Positions 25,076-33,546 of a stretch of DNA of 64,000 nucleotides are shown piece after piece. The position numbers were made by a program, and so were the translations under genes. The stretch spans positions 170,405 through 234,404 of the forward strand of contig NZ_JAKFHA010000013.1 of the NCBI RefSeq assembly GCF_021502675.1. The letters run 5' to 3'. The stretch comes from Yinghuangia soli. Its GTDB lineage: Bacteria; Actinomycetota; Actinomycetes; Streptomycetales; Streptomycetaceae. A model generated the notes under the pieces. The model made no database searches. It saw nothing but the letters and a program-made list of their open reading frames with translations, and was not told the DNA's origin. Position 1 is the stretch's first letter; every line of letters starts with the position of its first letter.

Positions 25076-26310
25076 ATGTCGGTGGGCGGGGCTACCGTCG
25101 CGCGAGTGACGGCGACACGACCAGCCGACGAGGGTGCCGGGTACGCCCGGTACACCTATCGGCTGCGTGTGTCCGCAACCGCGCGCGCCGCGCTGCTGGC
25201 CGAGTGCGCGCGGTGCCGGTGGGTGTGGAACGAGTGCGTGGCCCGGTCCAGGAAGGCCTACGCCGACGGGGAGAAGATCGGCCCCGCCGCACTGGACCGG
25301 ATGCTGACCGGAGCACGCGCGGTCACTCCCTGGCTGCGGGAGGGCAGTACGGTTCCCCAGCAGCAGGTCATCCGGGATTTCGGCCGGGCGCGGGCCAAAG
25401 CGCTCAAGGACATCCGCGACCGATTGCCGCAGCACCTGCGGGCGGGGTTGCCGCGCTGGAAGAAGCGGCGCGGGTCGGCGCCGAGTCTGAATTACACCCG
25501 TCGCGGCTTCCGCCTGGTGAACGGGCGCCTTTACCTGGCGGGCGGGATCGTGCTGTCGGTGGTCTGGTCGCGCGATCTGCCGGCCGATCCGTCGTCGGTG
25601 CGGGTGTACCGGGATGCTCTCGGGCACTGGTACGCCTCGTTCGTGGTTCCGGCGCAGGTCGAGCCGCTGCCCGTCACCGGCCGGGTGCTCGGCGTCGACT
25701 GGGGCGTCACCGAGACCGCGACGACCACGGACGATGCGTACGACCTGCCGCATCCCGAACACGGCCGCAGGGCCGCCGCACGGCTGGCCCGGTACCAGCG
25801 GATGATGGCCCGCCGCCTTCCCGCGAAGGGCAATCCCGGCTCCGACGGCTACCGGGAAGCGCAACGCCAGGCTGCGAAGCTCCATGCCAAGGTCGTGCGG
25901 CAGCGGCAGGACACCGCCCGGAAATGGGCCAAGCGCGTCGTGGCCGACCACGACGCGATCGCCGTGGAGGACTTCCGCCCGAGGTTCCTGGCCAGGTCCA
26001 CCATGGCCCGCAAGGCGGCCGACGCGGCGATCGGCGCCACGAAGAGGGCCCTGCTGGAGATGGGGCGCAAGCATGCACGGGACATCCGTCTCGTGCACCC
26101 CGCGCACACCACCATGGACTGCGCGAAGTGCGGCGCGAGAGCCAAGCACGCACTTCCCCTTTCCGAACGTCACTACGAGTGCACCGCGTGCGGAGCCTCG
26201 TCCCCCGGGACAAGAACTCCGCACACGTCATGCTGAACCGGGCAGGTCTGAACCCGGCTGGTGCCGAAGGCAGAGGACCTGGCTGTCCGCCGGACAGCCA
26301 GGCAGCCTGA
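25076..26310 (+). pseudogene. tnpB: TnpB-family RNA-guided nuclease gene, frameshifted near its 3' end
   Basis: A TnpB/OrfB protein of about 410 residues. RuvC-I is visible as 'GVLGVDWGV' (Asp), RuvC-II as 'AVEDFRPRF' (Glu), and the zinc finger as 'CAKCGARAKHALPLSERHYECTACG'. The uninterrupted frame stops at 26236 with the unrelated tail 'SSPGTRTPHTSC'. The next frame continues the expected sequence 'PRDKNSAHVMLNRAGLNPAGAEG', including the RuvC-III Asp, to a stop at 26310. Adding one C to the C5 run at 26202-26206 restores one frame. The start may be ATG 25076 or GTG 25106. No tnpA is present, so this is a TnpB-only element. Confidence 0.85.
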
Positions 26311-26348
26311 GCCAGGAATTCCTCGGCGGGTGCCGAGGAAGCAGTCAA
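26240..26348 (+). ncRNA. Candidate omega (guide) RNA scaffold and right end of the TnpB element
   Basis: After the RuvC-III region lie two hairpins: a perfect 9-bp stem at 26281-26299 (GGCTGTCCG/CGGACAGCC) and a 9-bp stem at 26319-26340 (TTCCTCGGC/GCCGAGGAA). The sequence then ends AGTCAA at 26348. TnpB elements encode their guide RNA at the right end, and actinobacterial elements commonly finish with a hairpin followed by TCAA, after which the flanking DNA serves as guide. The 5' limit is a guess. Confidence 0.5.
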
Positions 26349-27076
26349 CTCGCGCTGGATCGTGGATCGTGGGCGGCACGGAACGCGCCCGGGTCGAAGG
26401 TACCCCCCAGTGCCGGGGCGAGTGCCGAGCGGGCTGCTCCGAGGAACTCGGCGGGGTGCAGGGTGCCGGCGCCGGCGCCCATCACGCCGGCCAGCGGGCG
26501 GGCGGCGAGCGTCTCCAGGTCGCGGACGTTGGAGCGCATCGCCAGGTCGGGCTCGGTCGGCCAGGAGCCGATGACCACGCCGGCCAGGTCGATGCCGCGG
26601 TGCGCCATCGCCTCCAGGGTGAGGGCGGTGTGGTTGAGCGTGCCCAGGTCGGGGCGGGCCACCAGGAGCACCTGGGCGCCGAGCGTGTGGGCGAGGTCGG
26701 CGAGGGTGGTGCCCTCGTCGTCGAAGCGCACCAGCAGGCCGCCGGCGCCCTCCACGACCACCAGGCGCCGCGTCTCGGCGAGCTCGCGGACGGTGCCGGC
26801 CACCTCGTACAGGTCCACCGGGGTACGCCCGGCCAGCCGGGCGGCCGCGGCAGGGGACAGTGCGGCCGGGAAGCGGGCGCATTCGTGCAGGTCGGTGATG
26901 CCGGCCAGGCGGCCGACGTCGTCGGCGTCGCCCGGCTCGCCGGGCCCGATGCCGGTCTGGGCGGCTTTCACGACGGCGACGGACGAGCCGCGCGCGGCGG
27001 CCAGGGCGGCGACTGCGGCGGTGACGACGGTCTTGCCGACGCCGGTGTCGGTCCCGCTTACGACGAGGATGCTCAC
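26345..27076 (-). CDS. bioD: Dethiobiotin synthetase
   Basis: A 243-residue ATP-dependent enzyme that closes the ureido ring of dethiobiotin. The P-loop 'SGTDTGVGKTVVTAA' opens the protein, followed by 'VKAAQTG' and 'VEGAGGLLVRF'. The GTG at 27076 starts the conserved part; the frame extends upstream without a better start. The stop codon (complement of TCA at 26345-26347) lies inside the TCAA that seems to end the TnpB element, so the insertion abuts or slightly reshaped the C-terminus. bioA is not in the window. Confidence 0.94.
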   Translation of the reverse strand: MSILVVSGTDTGVGKTVVTAAVAALAAARGSSVAVVKAAQTGIGPGEPGDADDVGRLAGITDLHECARFPAALSPAAAARLAGRTPVDLYEVAGTVRELAETRRLVVVEGAGGLLVRFDDEGTTLADLAHTLGAQVLLVARPDLGTLNHTALTLEAMAHRGIDLAGVVIGSWPTEPDLAMRSNVRDLETLAARPLAGVMGAGAGTLHPAEFLGAARSALAPALGGTFDPGAFRAAHDPRSSAS

Positions 27077-27509
27077 GGAAGCCGAGCCTAGGCCGTCCCC
27101 GCGGCCGCTCCCGACGCCCCTCCTTGCCGGGGGCGCGGGACCAAGGTCCCGGTGATCACGGACCAGCGGCCCCGCTGCGGGGCCCGCGGTCCGGGGGAGG
27201 ATCGGGGTGTGGGCGTGGAGCCCGCGCCGGACGGCCTCCGGTGCGGGCACGCGACCTGCGGCCTCTCTGCACAGGCACAGGAGTGAACGGCAATTCCTCC
27301 GCAATGTGGCCGGGACCGGCGGACGACCTCCGCCTGTCCCGGCCGCCTGCGTTTCCGGGCCGGACGAGGGTCCGCCGGGGGCTCGGGGTGTGACGGAGAG
27401 CACCCGGGCCGGCGCCGCCCGGGCCGGGAGCCCGGGCGGGGAGCGGGTGGCGGGAGGGGAGTCGAACGTCCCTTAAGGAAGGCTTATGTCCGTTTGATCC
27501 GCCGGTATG
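27077..27509. other. Intergenic region between dasR end and bioD start
   Basis: No convincing gene is seen in these 433 bases. It should contain the bioD promoter and the end of the dasR transcript. A short AT-richer stretch, with CCTTAAGGAAGG near 27471, is the only break in composition. Confidence 0.4.
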
Positions 27510-28325
27510 TCACCCTTGGGGGCGCTGCAGGCGCGCCACGAACTTGTACCGGTCGCCGCGGTAGACCGAGCGGACCCACTCCACGGGCTCGCCGGACGTG
27601 TCGAAGCTGTGCCGGGACAGGAGCAGCAGCGGCATGCCCACGTCGGTGCTCAGCAGGCCTGCCTCGCGCGGGTTGGCGAGCGCCGTCTCGATGGTCTCCT
27701 CGGCCTCGGCCAGGTGCACGTCGTACGCCTCGCGCAGCGCCGTGTAGAGCGAGGTGTACCGGTCCAGGGTGCGCCGCAGCGACGGGAACCGCTTGGTGGA
27801 CAGGTGGGTGGTCTCGATCGCCATCGGCTCGGCGTTGGCGAGCCGGAGGCGCTCGATGCGCAGCACCCGGTTGCCGGGCTTGATGGCGAGCCGTTCGGCG
27901 AGCTGGTCGTCCGCGGCCATGTAGCCGATGTCGATGAGACGGGAGGTGGGTTCCAGGCCCTGGGCCCGCATGTCCTCGGTGTACGAGGTCAGCTGCAGGC
28001 TCTGCGCGACCTTGGGCTTGGCCACGAACGTGCCGCGGCCCTGCACGCGTTCGAGCCGGCCCTCGATCACCAGCTCCTGAAGCGCCTGCCGGACCGTGGT
28101 CCGCGAGATGTCGAACTCCCCGGCCAGCGTGCGCTCCGGCGGCACGGGCGTGCCGGGCGGCTTGGTCTGGGTCAGTTCCAGCAAGTGCTTCTTGAGCCGG
28201 TAGTACTTCGGCTCGCGCGCCGCGCTGTCGGCGGCCGGGTCCCCGCCCATGCCGTCCGCGGGCGTGTCCGCGCCTTGTTCGTTCGACACGGCCGCCATTG
28301 CGGCCGCCCCTGTTTCCGCCGTCAC
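27510..28325 (-). CDS. dasR: GntR/HutC-family regulator DasR
   Basis: A 271-residue global regulator of N-acetylglucosamine use. The winged helix '[67 protein letters not shown]' (about 40-105) is nearly that of S. coelicolor DasR, and the UTRA effector domain follows ('[20 protein letters not shown]' to the end). DasR is known to release DNA on binding GlcN-6P or GlcNAc-6P. The GTG at 28325 follows AGGAGGG; an ATG ten codons upstream lacks that site. The first 40 residues are extra compared with the usual protein. It is divergent from dasA. Confidence 0.96.
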   Translation of the reverse strand: MTAETGAAAMAAVSNEQGADTPADGMGGDPAADSAAREPKYYRLKKHLLELTQTKPPGTPVPPERTLAGEFDISRTTVRQALQELVIEGRLERVQGRGTFVAKPKVAQSLQLTSYTEDMRAQGLEPTSRLIDIGYMAADDQLAERLAIKPGNRVLRIERLRLANAEPMAIETTHLSTKRFPSLRRTLDRYTSLYTALREAYDVHLAEAEETIETALANPREAGLLSTDVGMPLLLLSRHSFDTSGEPVEWVRSVYRGDRYKFVARLQRPQG

Positions 28326-28460
28326 CGGTGCCCTCCTGACACGTTCGGTCCCCATCGTGGCACGACCGTCCGCACCGGGGTGCCGAGCCGTGTGGAGAGC
28401 GGCTCAGATGTCGGTCGGGTAACGGCTGACGCAGGTCTTCTGCGGAACCTTGACACCCCA

Positions 28461-28476
28461 ATTGGTCTATGCCAAC
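28461..28476. promoter_or_regulatory. DasR-responsive element (dre) 1 at dasA
   Basis: ATTGGTCTATGCCAAC matches the dre consensus ACTGGTCTAGACCACT at 11 of 16 positions, with both TGGT and CCA half-sites intact. Confidence 0.7.
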
Positions 28477-28482
28477 CTCCGG

Positions 28483-28498
28483 AATGGTCTAAACCATT
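28483..28498. promoter_or_regulatory. DasR-responsive element (dre) 2 at dasA
   Basis: AATGGTCTAAACCATT is a nearly perfect palindrome and a strong dre match (13 of 16), spaced 22 bases centre to centre from dre 1, so both lie on the same DNA face. Confidence 0.8.
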
Positions 28499-28638
28499 GG
28501 TGGTCACCGCGCAACCCTCGTCCAGGTTCGCAAGGCAACTCCCCCCAGGAAAGATCCTGAAGGCCCGGTCGCACACCGGACCCCAAGCGGGGACGCGAAA
28601 CCCACGGCAGCGGTACCAAGCATCCTGAGGAGGATGGT

Positions 28639-29943
28639 GTGAAGCGTCGTCTCTTCGTCGCGGCAGGTGTCGCGGCGGCGCTCACCGGCGTCGCTGCCTG
28701 CGGCAGCTCGGACAGCGGTGACAAGGACAAGCCGGCCGCGTCCGGCGCCCAGAGCAACGCCCCCGCGGACGGCAAGGGCAAGAAGGTCACGATCTGGGTC
28801 ATGAAGGGGTCGACGAACGACGAGTTCAACGCCGCCTTCAAGGCCAAGTTCGAGGCCGACCACCCGGGCTCCACGGTGGACATCCAGGTCCAGCAGTGGA
28901 ACGGCATCGGCGAGAAGATCACCGCCGCGCTGGCGAGCAACGACGCGCCGGACATCGTCGAGGCGGGCAACACCCAGATCGCGGGCTACGCGGCCTCGGG
29001 CGGCGTCTACGACCTGTCGAGCAAGGTCACCGAGCTCGGCGGCAAGGACTGGATCCCCGGCCTGGCCGGCCCGGGCAAGGTCGACGGCAAGCAGTACGGC
29101 GTGCCGTTCTACGCCGCGAACCGCGTCGTCATCTACAACAAGGAAGCCTTCGCGAAGGCCGGCGTCCAGCCGCCGAAGACCCGCGCCGAGTGGCTCGAGA
29201 CCACCAAGAAGCTGAACAGCGGCGACCAGCAGGGCATCTACCTGCCGGGCCAGAACTGGTACTTCTACTCCGGTCTTCTCAAGGACGAGGGCATCGACCT
29301 CACCACGAAGAACGGCGACAAGTGGAAGGCCAACGTCGGCACGCCGCAGGGCGCCGCCGCCGCGACCTTCTACAAGGACCTCGCCGCCAACGGCAAGGGC
29401 CCGAAGGACCAGGACGAGAAGACCCAGCCGGAGACCGTCGCGGCGGCCAACGGCAACATCGCGCAGTTCATCGCGGTGCCGGGTGAGCTCGACACTGTCC
29501 TGAAGAACAACCCGGCGCTCAAGGGCAAGTACGACTTCTTCCCGATCCCGGGCAAGGAGGCCGGCAAGCCCGGCGCCAACCTGACCGGCGGCTCGGACCT
29601 GTTCATCCCGGAGAAGTCCAAGAACAAGGACCTCGCCTACGACGCCATCAAGCTGTTCAACAGCGACGAGATGCAGGTCAAGCTCGCCAAGGCGCTGACC
29701 TACGTGCCGAGCAAGACCACCCAGGTCGCCGCGCTCGAGGGCGTTCCGGGTGCGCAGGCCCAGGCGCTCGGTGCGCAGAACGGCTTCGTCATCCCGGCCA
29801 CCGTCTCCACCAACTGGGGCGCGGTCGAGGAGACCAACCCGCTGAAGCCGTTCCTGACCTCTGTCCTGACCGGTGGAAACCCGGAGTCGGAGGGCAAGAA
29901 GGCGGACGAGGCGATCGAGAAGGTGCTCAACACCAAGTCCTGA
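28639..29943 (+). CDS. dasA: N,N'-diacetylchitobiose-binding lipoprotein DasA
   Basis: A 434-residue ABC sugar-binding lipoprotein. Residues 1-21 form a lipoprotein signal ending in the lipobox 'GVAAC', so Cys21 is lipidated. The mature protein is a family-1 extracellular solute-binding protein ('KKVTIWVMKGSTNDEF', 'TEANDAPDIVEAGN'-type region, 'PGELDTVLKNNPALKGKYDFFPIPG'). It captures chitobiose at the cell surface for DasBC. The GTG at 28639 follows GAGGAGG. It sits beside dasR under two dre sites; substrate assignment follows that context. Confidence 0.94.
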   Translation: MKRRLFVAAGVAAALTGVAACGSSDSGDKDKPAASGAQSNAPADGKGKKVTIWVMKGSTNDEFNAAFKAKFEADHPGSTVDIQVQQWNGIGEKITAALASNDAPDIVEAGNTQIAGYAASGGVYDLSSKVTELGGKDWIPGLAGPGKVDGKQYGVPFYAANRVVIYNKEAFAKAGVQPPKTRAEWLETTKKLNSGDQQGIYLPGQNWYFYSGLLKDEGIDLTTKNGDKWKANVGTPQGAAAATFYKDLAANGKGPKDQDEKTQPETVAAANGNIAQFIAVPGELDTVLKNNPALKGKYDFFPIPGKEAGKPGANLTGGSDLFIPEKSKNKDLAYDAIKLFNSDEMQVKLAKALTYVPSKTTQVAALEGVPGAQAQALGAQNGFVIPATVSTNWGAVEETNPLKPFLTSVLTGGNPESEGKKADEAIEKVLNTKS

Positions 29944-30117
29944 CGACCGGCGGCCCGGTCCCCCCGGACCGGGCCGCTGATCCGATCGACTGATTCGCCG
30001 TCGCGACGCTCGGGCCGCTCCCGCCGCAGGGTATTCCCCCTGACCGGCGGGAGCGGCCCGCACGACGACCGCGCCGGCTCCTGACAACACCGACTCCGAG
30101 ACGACGGGAAGGCACCT

Positions 30118-31131
30118 GTGTCAGCCTCCAAGGCAGACGCGGTGGTCGCGACGCCCACGCAGCCCCCGCGGAACGACGCACCGGCAGGTGGGTCGAGCTC
30201 CCACAAGCGCCCACGCCGCAGAGGCGGCCCGCTCCGGCTGGTCAGCCCCTACCTGATGGTCGCCCCGGCGATCCTCGGCATCGCCTTTCTGCTGTTCTAC
30301 CCGGTGGTCAAGAACGCCATTTTGGCGTTCAAGAACTACGGGCGCCGCGACTTCACCCTGGGCCTGTCCGGCGAGTGGATCGGGCTCGACAACTTCAAGG
30401 AGATCTTCCAGGACAGCGAGTTCTGGGAGGTCCTGCGCCGCTCCTTCTGGTTCACCGCGATCAACGTGGTGTCCATCATGGTCATCTCCACGCTCATCGC
30501 GCTGATGATCATGAAGCTCGGCAAGAGCATGCGCATCCTGGTGCTGATCAGCCTGGTCGCCGCCTGGGCCATGCCGGTCATCGCCGCCACCACCGTCTTC
30601 AAGTGGCTGTTCCGCTCGGACAACGGCGTCGTCAACTGGCTGCTCGTGCAGCTGGGCTTCGAGTCGTACGACGGCTACACGTGGTTCGCGCACGGCGGCT
30701 CGACGATGTTCGTGATCATCCTGCTGATCGTCTGGCAGTCGATCCCGTTCGCGACGCTCACCATCTACGCCGGCCTGACCACCGTCCCCGACGAGGTCTA
30801 CGAATCGGCGCGGCTCGACGGCGCCGGCCCGGTGCGGATCTTCCGGTCCATCACCTTCCCGATGCTGCGGCCTATCTTCCTCCTGGTCACCTCGCTCGAA
30901 GTGATCTGGATCTTCAAGTGCTTCGCGCAGATCTGGGCCATCGCCGGCCAGAACGGCCCGCTCAACGAGGTCTCCACGCTGCCGGTGTACGCGTACCAGA
31001 TCGGTATGCAGCTCAAGCGCTTCGGCATGGCCGGTGCGGTGTCGACGATCACCGTCGTGATCCTCGCGGCGATGATGGTCGTCTACTTCCGTCAGTTGTT
31101 CAAGCAGGAGCGGGAGGCCGAGAAGGCATGA
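30118..31131 (+). CDS. dasB: Chitobiose ABC permease DasB
   Basis: A 337-residue MalF-type permease with six membrane helices (about residues 46-66, 110-130, 142-163, 198-218, 250-272 and 300-322). The EAA-loop that contacts the ATPase reads 'ESARLDGAGPVRIFRSITFPMLRP'. The first 40 residues are polar and Pro/Ser/Arg-rich. The start is GTG at 30118 after GGAAGG. It overlaps dasC by ATGA. No ATPase is encoded here; in Streptomyces the shared MsiK ATPase serves this transporter. Confidence 0.94.
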   Translation: MSASKADAVVATPTQPPRNDAPAGGSSSHKRPRRRGGPLRLVSPYLMVAPAILGIAFLLFYPVVKNAILAFKNYGRRDFTLGLSGEWIGLDNFKEIFQDSEFWEVLRRSFWFTAINVVSIMVISTLIALMIMKLGKSMRILVLISLVAAWAMPVIAATTVFKWLFRSDNGVVNWLLVQLGFESYDGYTWFAHGGSTMFVIILLIVWQSIPFATLTIYAGLTTVPDEVYESARLDGAGPVRIFRSITFPMLRPIFLLVTSLEVIWIFKCFAQIWAIAGQNGPLNEVSTLPVYAYQIGMQLKRFGMAGAVSTITVVILAAMMVVYFRQLFKQEREAEKA

Positions 31132-31961
31132 AGGCGAAGACGCTGAAGCGGATCCCGCTCAACATCGCCGCGCTCGTCACCTTCGTGGTGATGATCTTCC
31201 CGGTCTACTGGATGGTTCTCACCGCCATCAAGCCGGCCAAGGACATCGGCGCCGAGACCCCGAAGTTCATCCCCAGTTCGGTCACGTTCCAGAACTTCAA
31301 GACCGCCACCGACGTCGACGGCTTCTGGGACTTCTGGCGCAACAGCCTGATGGTCGCGGTCGGCGGCGTCGGCCTGGCGCTGATCATCGCGTGCTTCTCG
31401 GCCTTCGCGGTGGCGCGCATGCAGTGGAAGGGCCGCGCGCCCTTCATCCTCATGGTGTTCATCGCGCAGATGGCCCCGTGGGAAGCGCTGATGATCCCGA
31501 TGTTCCTGATCGCCCGCGACCAGGACCTGCTCAACTCGCTGCCGATGCTGACCGCGATCTACTTCGTGATGACGCTGCCGTTCGCGATCGTGACGCTGCG
31601 CGGCTTCCTGGCCGGCATCCCGGTCGAACTCGAAGAGGCCGCCCGGGTCGACGGCTGCACCCGCTTCGGCGCGTTCCGCAAGGTCGTCTTCCCGCTGCTC
31701 GCGCCCGGCCTGCTGTCCACCTCGCTGTTCGGCTTCATCACCGCGTGGAACGAGTTCGCGTTCGCCAACGTGCTGCTCTTCTCCGACCCGAAGCAGGACA
31801 CGCTGCCGGTCTGGCTCAACGAGTTCAGCAACGGGCTCACCGTGGACTGGGGCGCCACCATGGCCGCCGCGACGGTGTTCATGCTGCCCGTGCTGCTGAT
31901 CTTCATGGTCCTGCAGGGCAAGGTCACCGGGGGTCTGACCTCCGGCGCGGTCAAGGGCTGA
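31128..31961 (+). CDS. dasC: Chitobiose ABC permease DasC
   Basis: A 277-residue MalG-type permease with six predicted membrane helices. The EAA-loop is 'EEAARVDGCTRFGAFRKVVFPLLAPG'. Start and dasB stop overlap (ATGA), indicating coupled translation of the two half-channels. It ends six bases before dasD. Confidence 0.94.
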   Translation: MKAKTLKRIPLNIAALVTFVVMIFPVYWMVLTAIKPAKDIGAETPKFIPSSVTFQNFKTATDVDGFWDFWRNSLMVAVGGVGLALIIACFSAFAVARMQWKGRAPFILMVFIAQMAPWEALMIPMFLIARDQDLLNSLPMLTAIYFVMTLPFAIVTLRGFLAGIPVELEEAARVDGCTRFGAFRKVVFPLLAPGLLSTSLFGFITAWNEFAFANVLLFSDPKQDTLPVWLNEFSNGLTVDWGATMAAATVFMLPVLLIFMVLQGKVTGGLTSGAVKG

Positions 31962-31967
31962 TCCGCC

Positions 31968-33473
31968 ATGTCGGACGAGCTGCACCGCCTCGCACTGACG
32001 GTCCTCCAGCCCGGTTTCGAGGGGCTCACCCCGCCGGACTGGGTGCGCCGGCACCTCGCCGACGGGCTCGGCGCCGTCGGCCTGTTCGGGCGCAACATCC
32101 GCACCCCCGAGCAGGTCGCGGCGCTCACCGCGGCGCTGCGCAAGGAGAAGGACGACGTCCTCGTCGCGATCGACGAGGAGGGCGGCGACGTCACCCGCCT
32201 CGAGGTCAACGAGGGCAGCTCCTGGCCCGGCAACCTCGCGCTGGGCACGGTCGACGACGTCGGTCTGACCCGCGCGGTGGCCACCGGCCTGGGCCGCGAT
32301 CTGGCCCGCTGCGGCGTCGACTTCAACTGGGCGCCGGACGCCGACGTCAACTCGAACCAGGACAACCCGGTCATCGGGGTGCGGTCCTTCGGGTCCGACC
32401 CGCACCTGGTGGCCCGGCACACCGTGGCGTACGTCGAGGGACTGCAGTCCACCGGCGTGGTGGCGTGCGTGAAGCACTTCCCGGGGCACGGCGACACGTC
32501 CGTCGACTCGCACCTGGGGCTGCCGCGCGTCGACGCGTCGCGCGAACTCCTCGCCGAGCGCGAGCTGGTGCCGTTCCGGGCCGCGATCGCGGCGGGCGCC
32601 AAGGCGGTCATGTCGGCGCACATGGTGCTCCCCGCGTACGACGCCGAATACCCGGCCACGCTCAGCCGCGCCATCCTCACCGGCCTGCTCCGCGAGGAAC
32701 TCGGCTTCCAGGGGCTGATCGTCACCGACGGCATCGAGATGGGCGCCATCGCCGACACGTACGGCGTCGCGGACGGCAGCGTGCGCGCGCTCGCGGCCGG
32801 CGCCGACGCGGTGTGCATCGGCGGCGGGCTGTGCGACGAGGCCACGCTGCTGATGATCCGGGACGCCATCGTGACCGCGGTCCGCGAGGGCCGGCTCTCC
32901 GCGGAGCGGCTCGCCGACGCCGCAGCCCGGGTCGCCGCCCTCGCAAGCTGGACCCGTGCCGCCGCCGCGGCCGGGTCCGGCGCGCCCGGTCCGGACGGCG
33001 GCCTGGCCGCCCCCGGCGACCACGCCCCGGGCCTCGACGCGGCCCGCCGCGCGGTGCGCGTCGAGGGCGTCCTGCGCCCGGTCGAGTCCGCGGCGCACGT
33101 CCTCGAACTCACCTCGCAGGCCAACATCGCCGTCGGCGACGCCACGCCGTGGGGCGTCGGCGCGTACCTGGCCGAGGCGCTGCCCGGCACCACCGTCGCG
33201 CGGGCCGGCGTGACCACCTTCGGGCTGGTCGACACCCAGCTCGCGGCCGCCGCCGGACGCCCGTTCGTGGTCGTGGTGCGCGACTTGCACCGCAACGTCG
33301 CGGCCGCGGACCTGCTGGCCGGTCTGGTGGCCGCCCGCCCGGACACCGTCGTGGTCGAGATGGGCCTGCCGTACGGCGACGCCCAGGGCCTGACCCGCAT
33401 CTCGACGCACGGCGCGGCGCGCGTGTGCGGCATAGCGGCGGCCGAGACGCTGACCGGGCGCACGCTGCGCTGA
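31968..33473 (+). CDS. dasD: Cytoplasmic family-3 beta-N-acetylglucosaminidase DasD
   Basis: A 501-residue glycoside hydrolase family 3 enzyme. 'ACVKHFPGHGDTSVDSHLGLP' carries the family signature, including the His-Asp catalytic dyad loop of NagZ-like enzymes. The catalytic nucleophile Asp lies in 'LIVTDGIEMGAI'. There is no signal peptide, so it splits imported chitobiose inside the cell. It follows dasC by six bases and so belongs to the das operon. The C-terminal 140 residues form a second domain. Confidence 0.92.
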   Translation: MSDELHRLALTVLQPGFEGLTPPDWVRRHLADGLGAVGLFGRNIRTPEQVAALTAALRKEKDDVLVAIDEEGGDVTRLEVNEGSSWPGNLALGTVDDVGLTRAVATGLGRDLARCGVDFNWAPDADVNSNQDNPVIGVRSFGSDPHLVARHTVAYVEGLQSTGVVACVKHFPGHGDTSVDSHLGLPRVDASRELLAERELVPFRAAIAAGAKAVMSAHMVLPAYDAEYPATLSRAILTGLLREELGFQGLIVTDGIEMGAIADTYGVADGSVRALAAGADAVCIGGGLCDEATLLMIRDAIVTAVREGRLSAERLADAAARVAALASWTRAAAAAGSGAPGPDGGLAAPGDHAPGLDAARRAVRVEGVLRPVESAAHVLELTSQANIAVGDATPWGVGAYLAEALPGTTVARAGVTTFGLVDTQLAAAAGRPFVVVVRDLHRNVAAADLLAGLVAARPDTVVVEMGLPYGDAQGLTRISTHGAARVCGIAAAETLTGRTLR

Positions 33474-33546
33474 CCCGCACGACGCACACCCCGCACGACG
33501 CACCGACGCACCGACGCACGACGCTCCACAGGAACCAACGGAAGGC

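Larger units (their letters stand above)
28326..28638. other. dasR-dasA divergent control region
   Basis: This 313-base gap contains no gene. It holds two DasR boxes (28461-28476 and 28483-28498) 141-178 bases before dasA, placed to control both directions. Confidence 0.7.

Noticed and set aside
28481..28510. GGAAT at 28481 as a second sigma-R promoter
   Set aside because: The base triplet 18 bases on is TCA, not GTT, and the GGAAT lies at the edge of a dre site.
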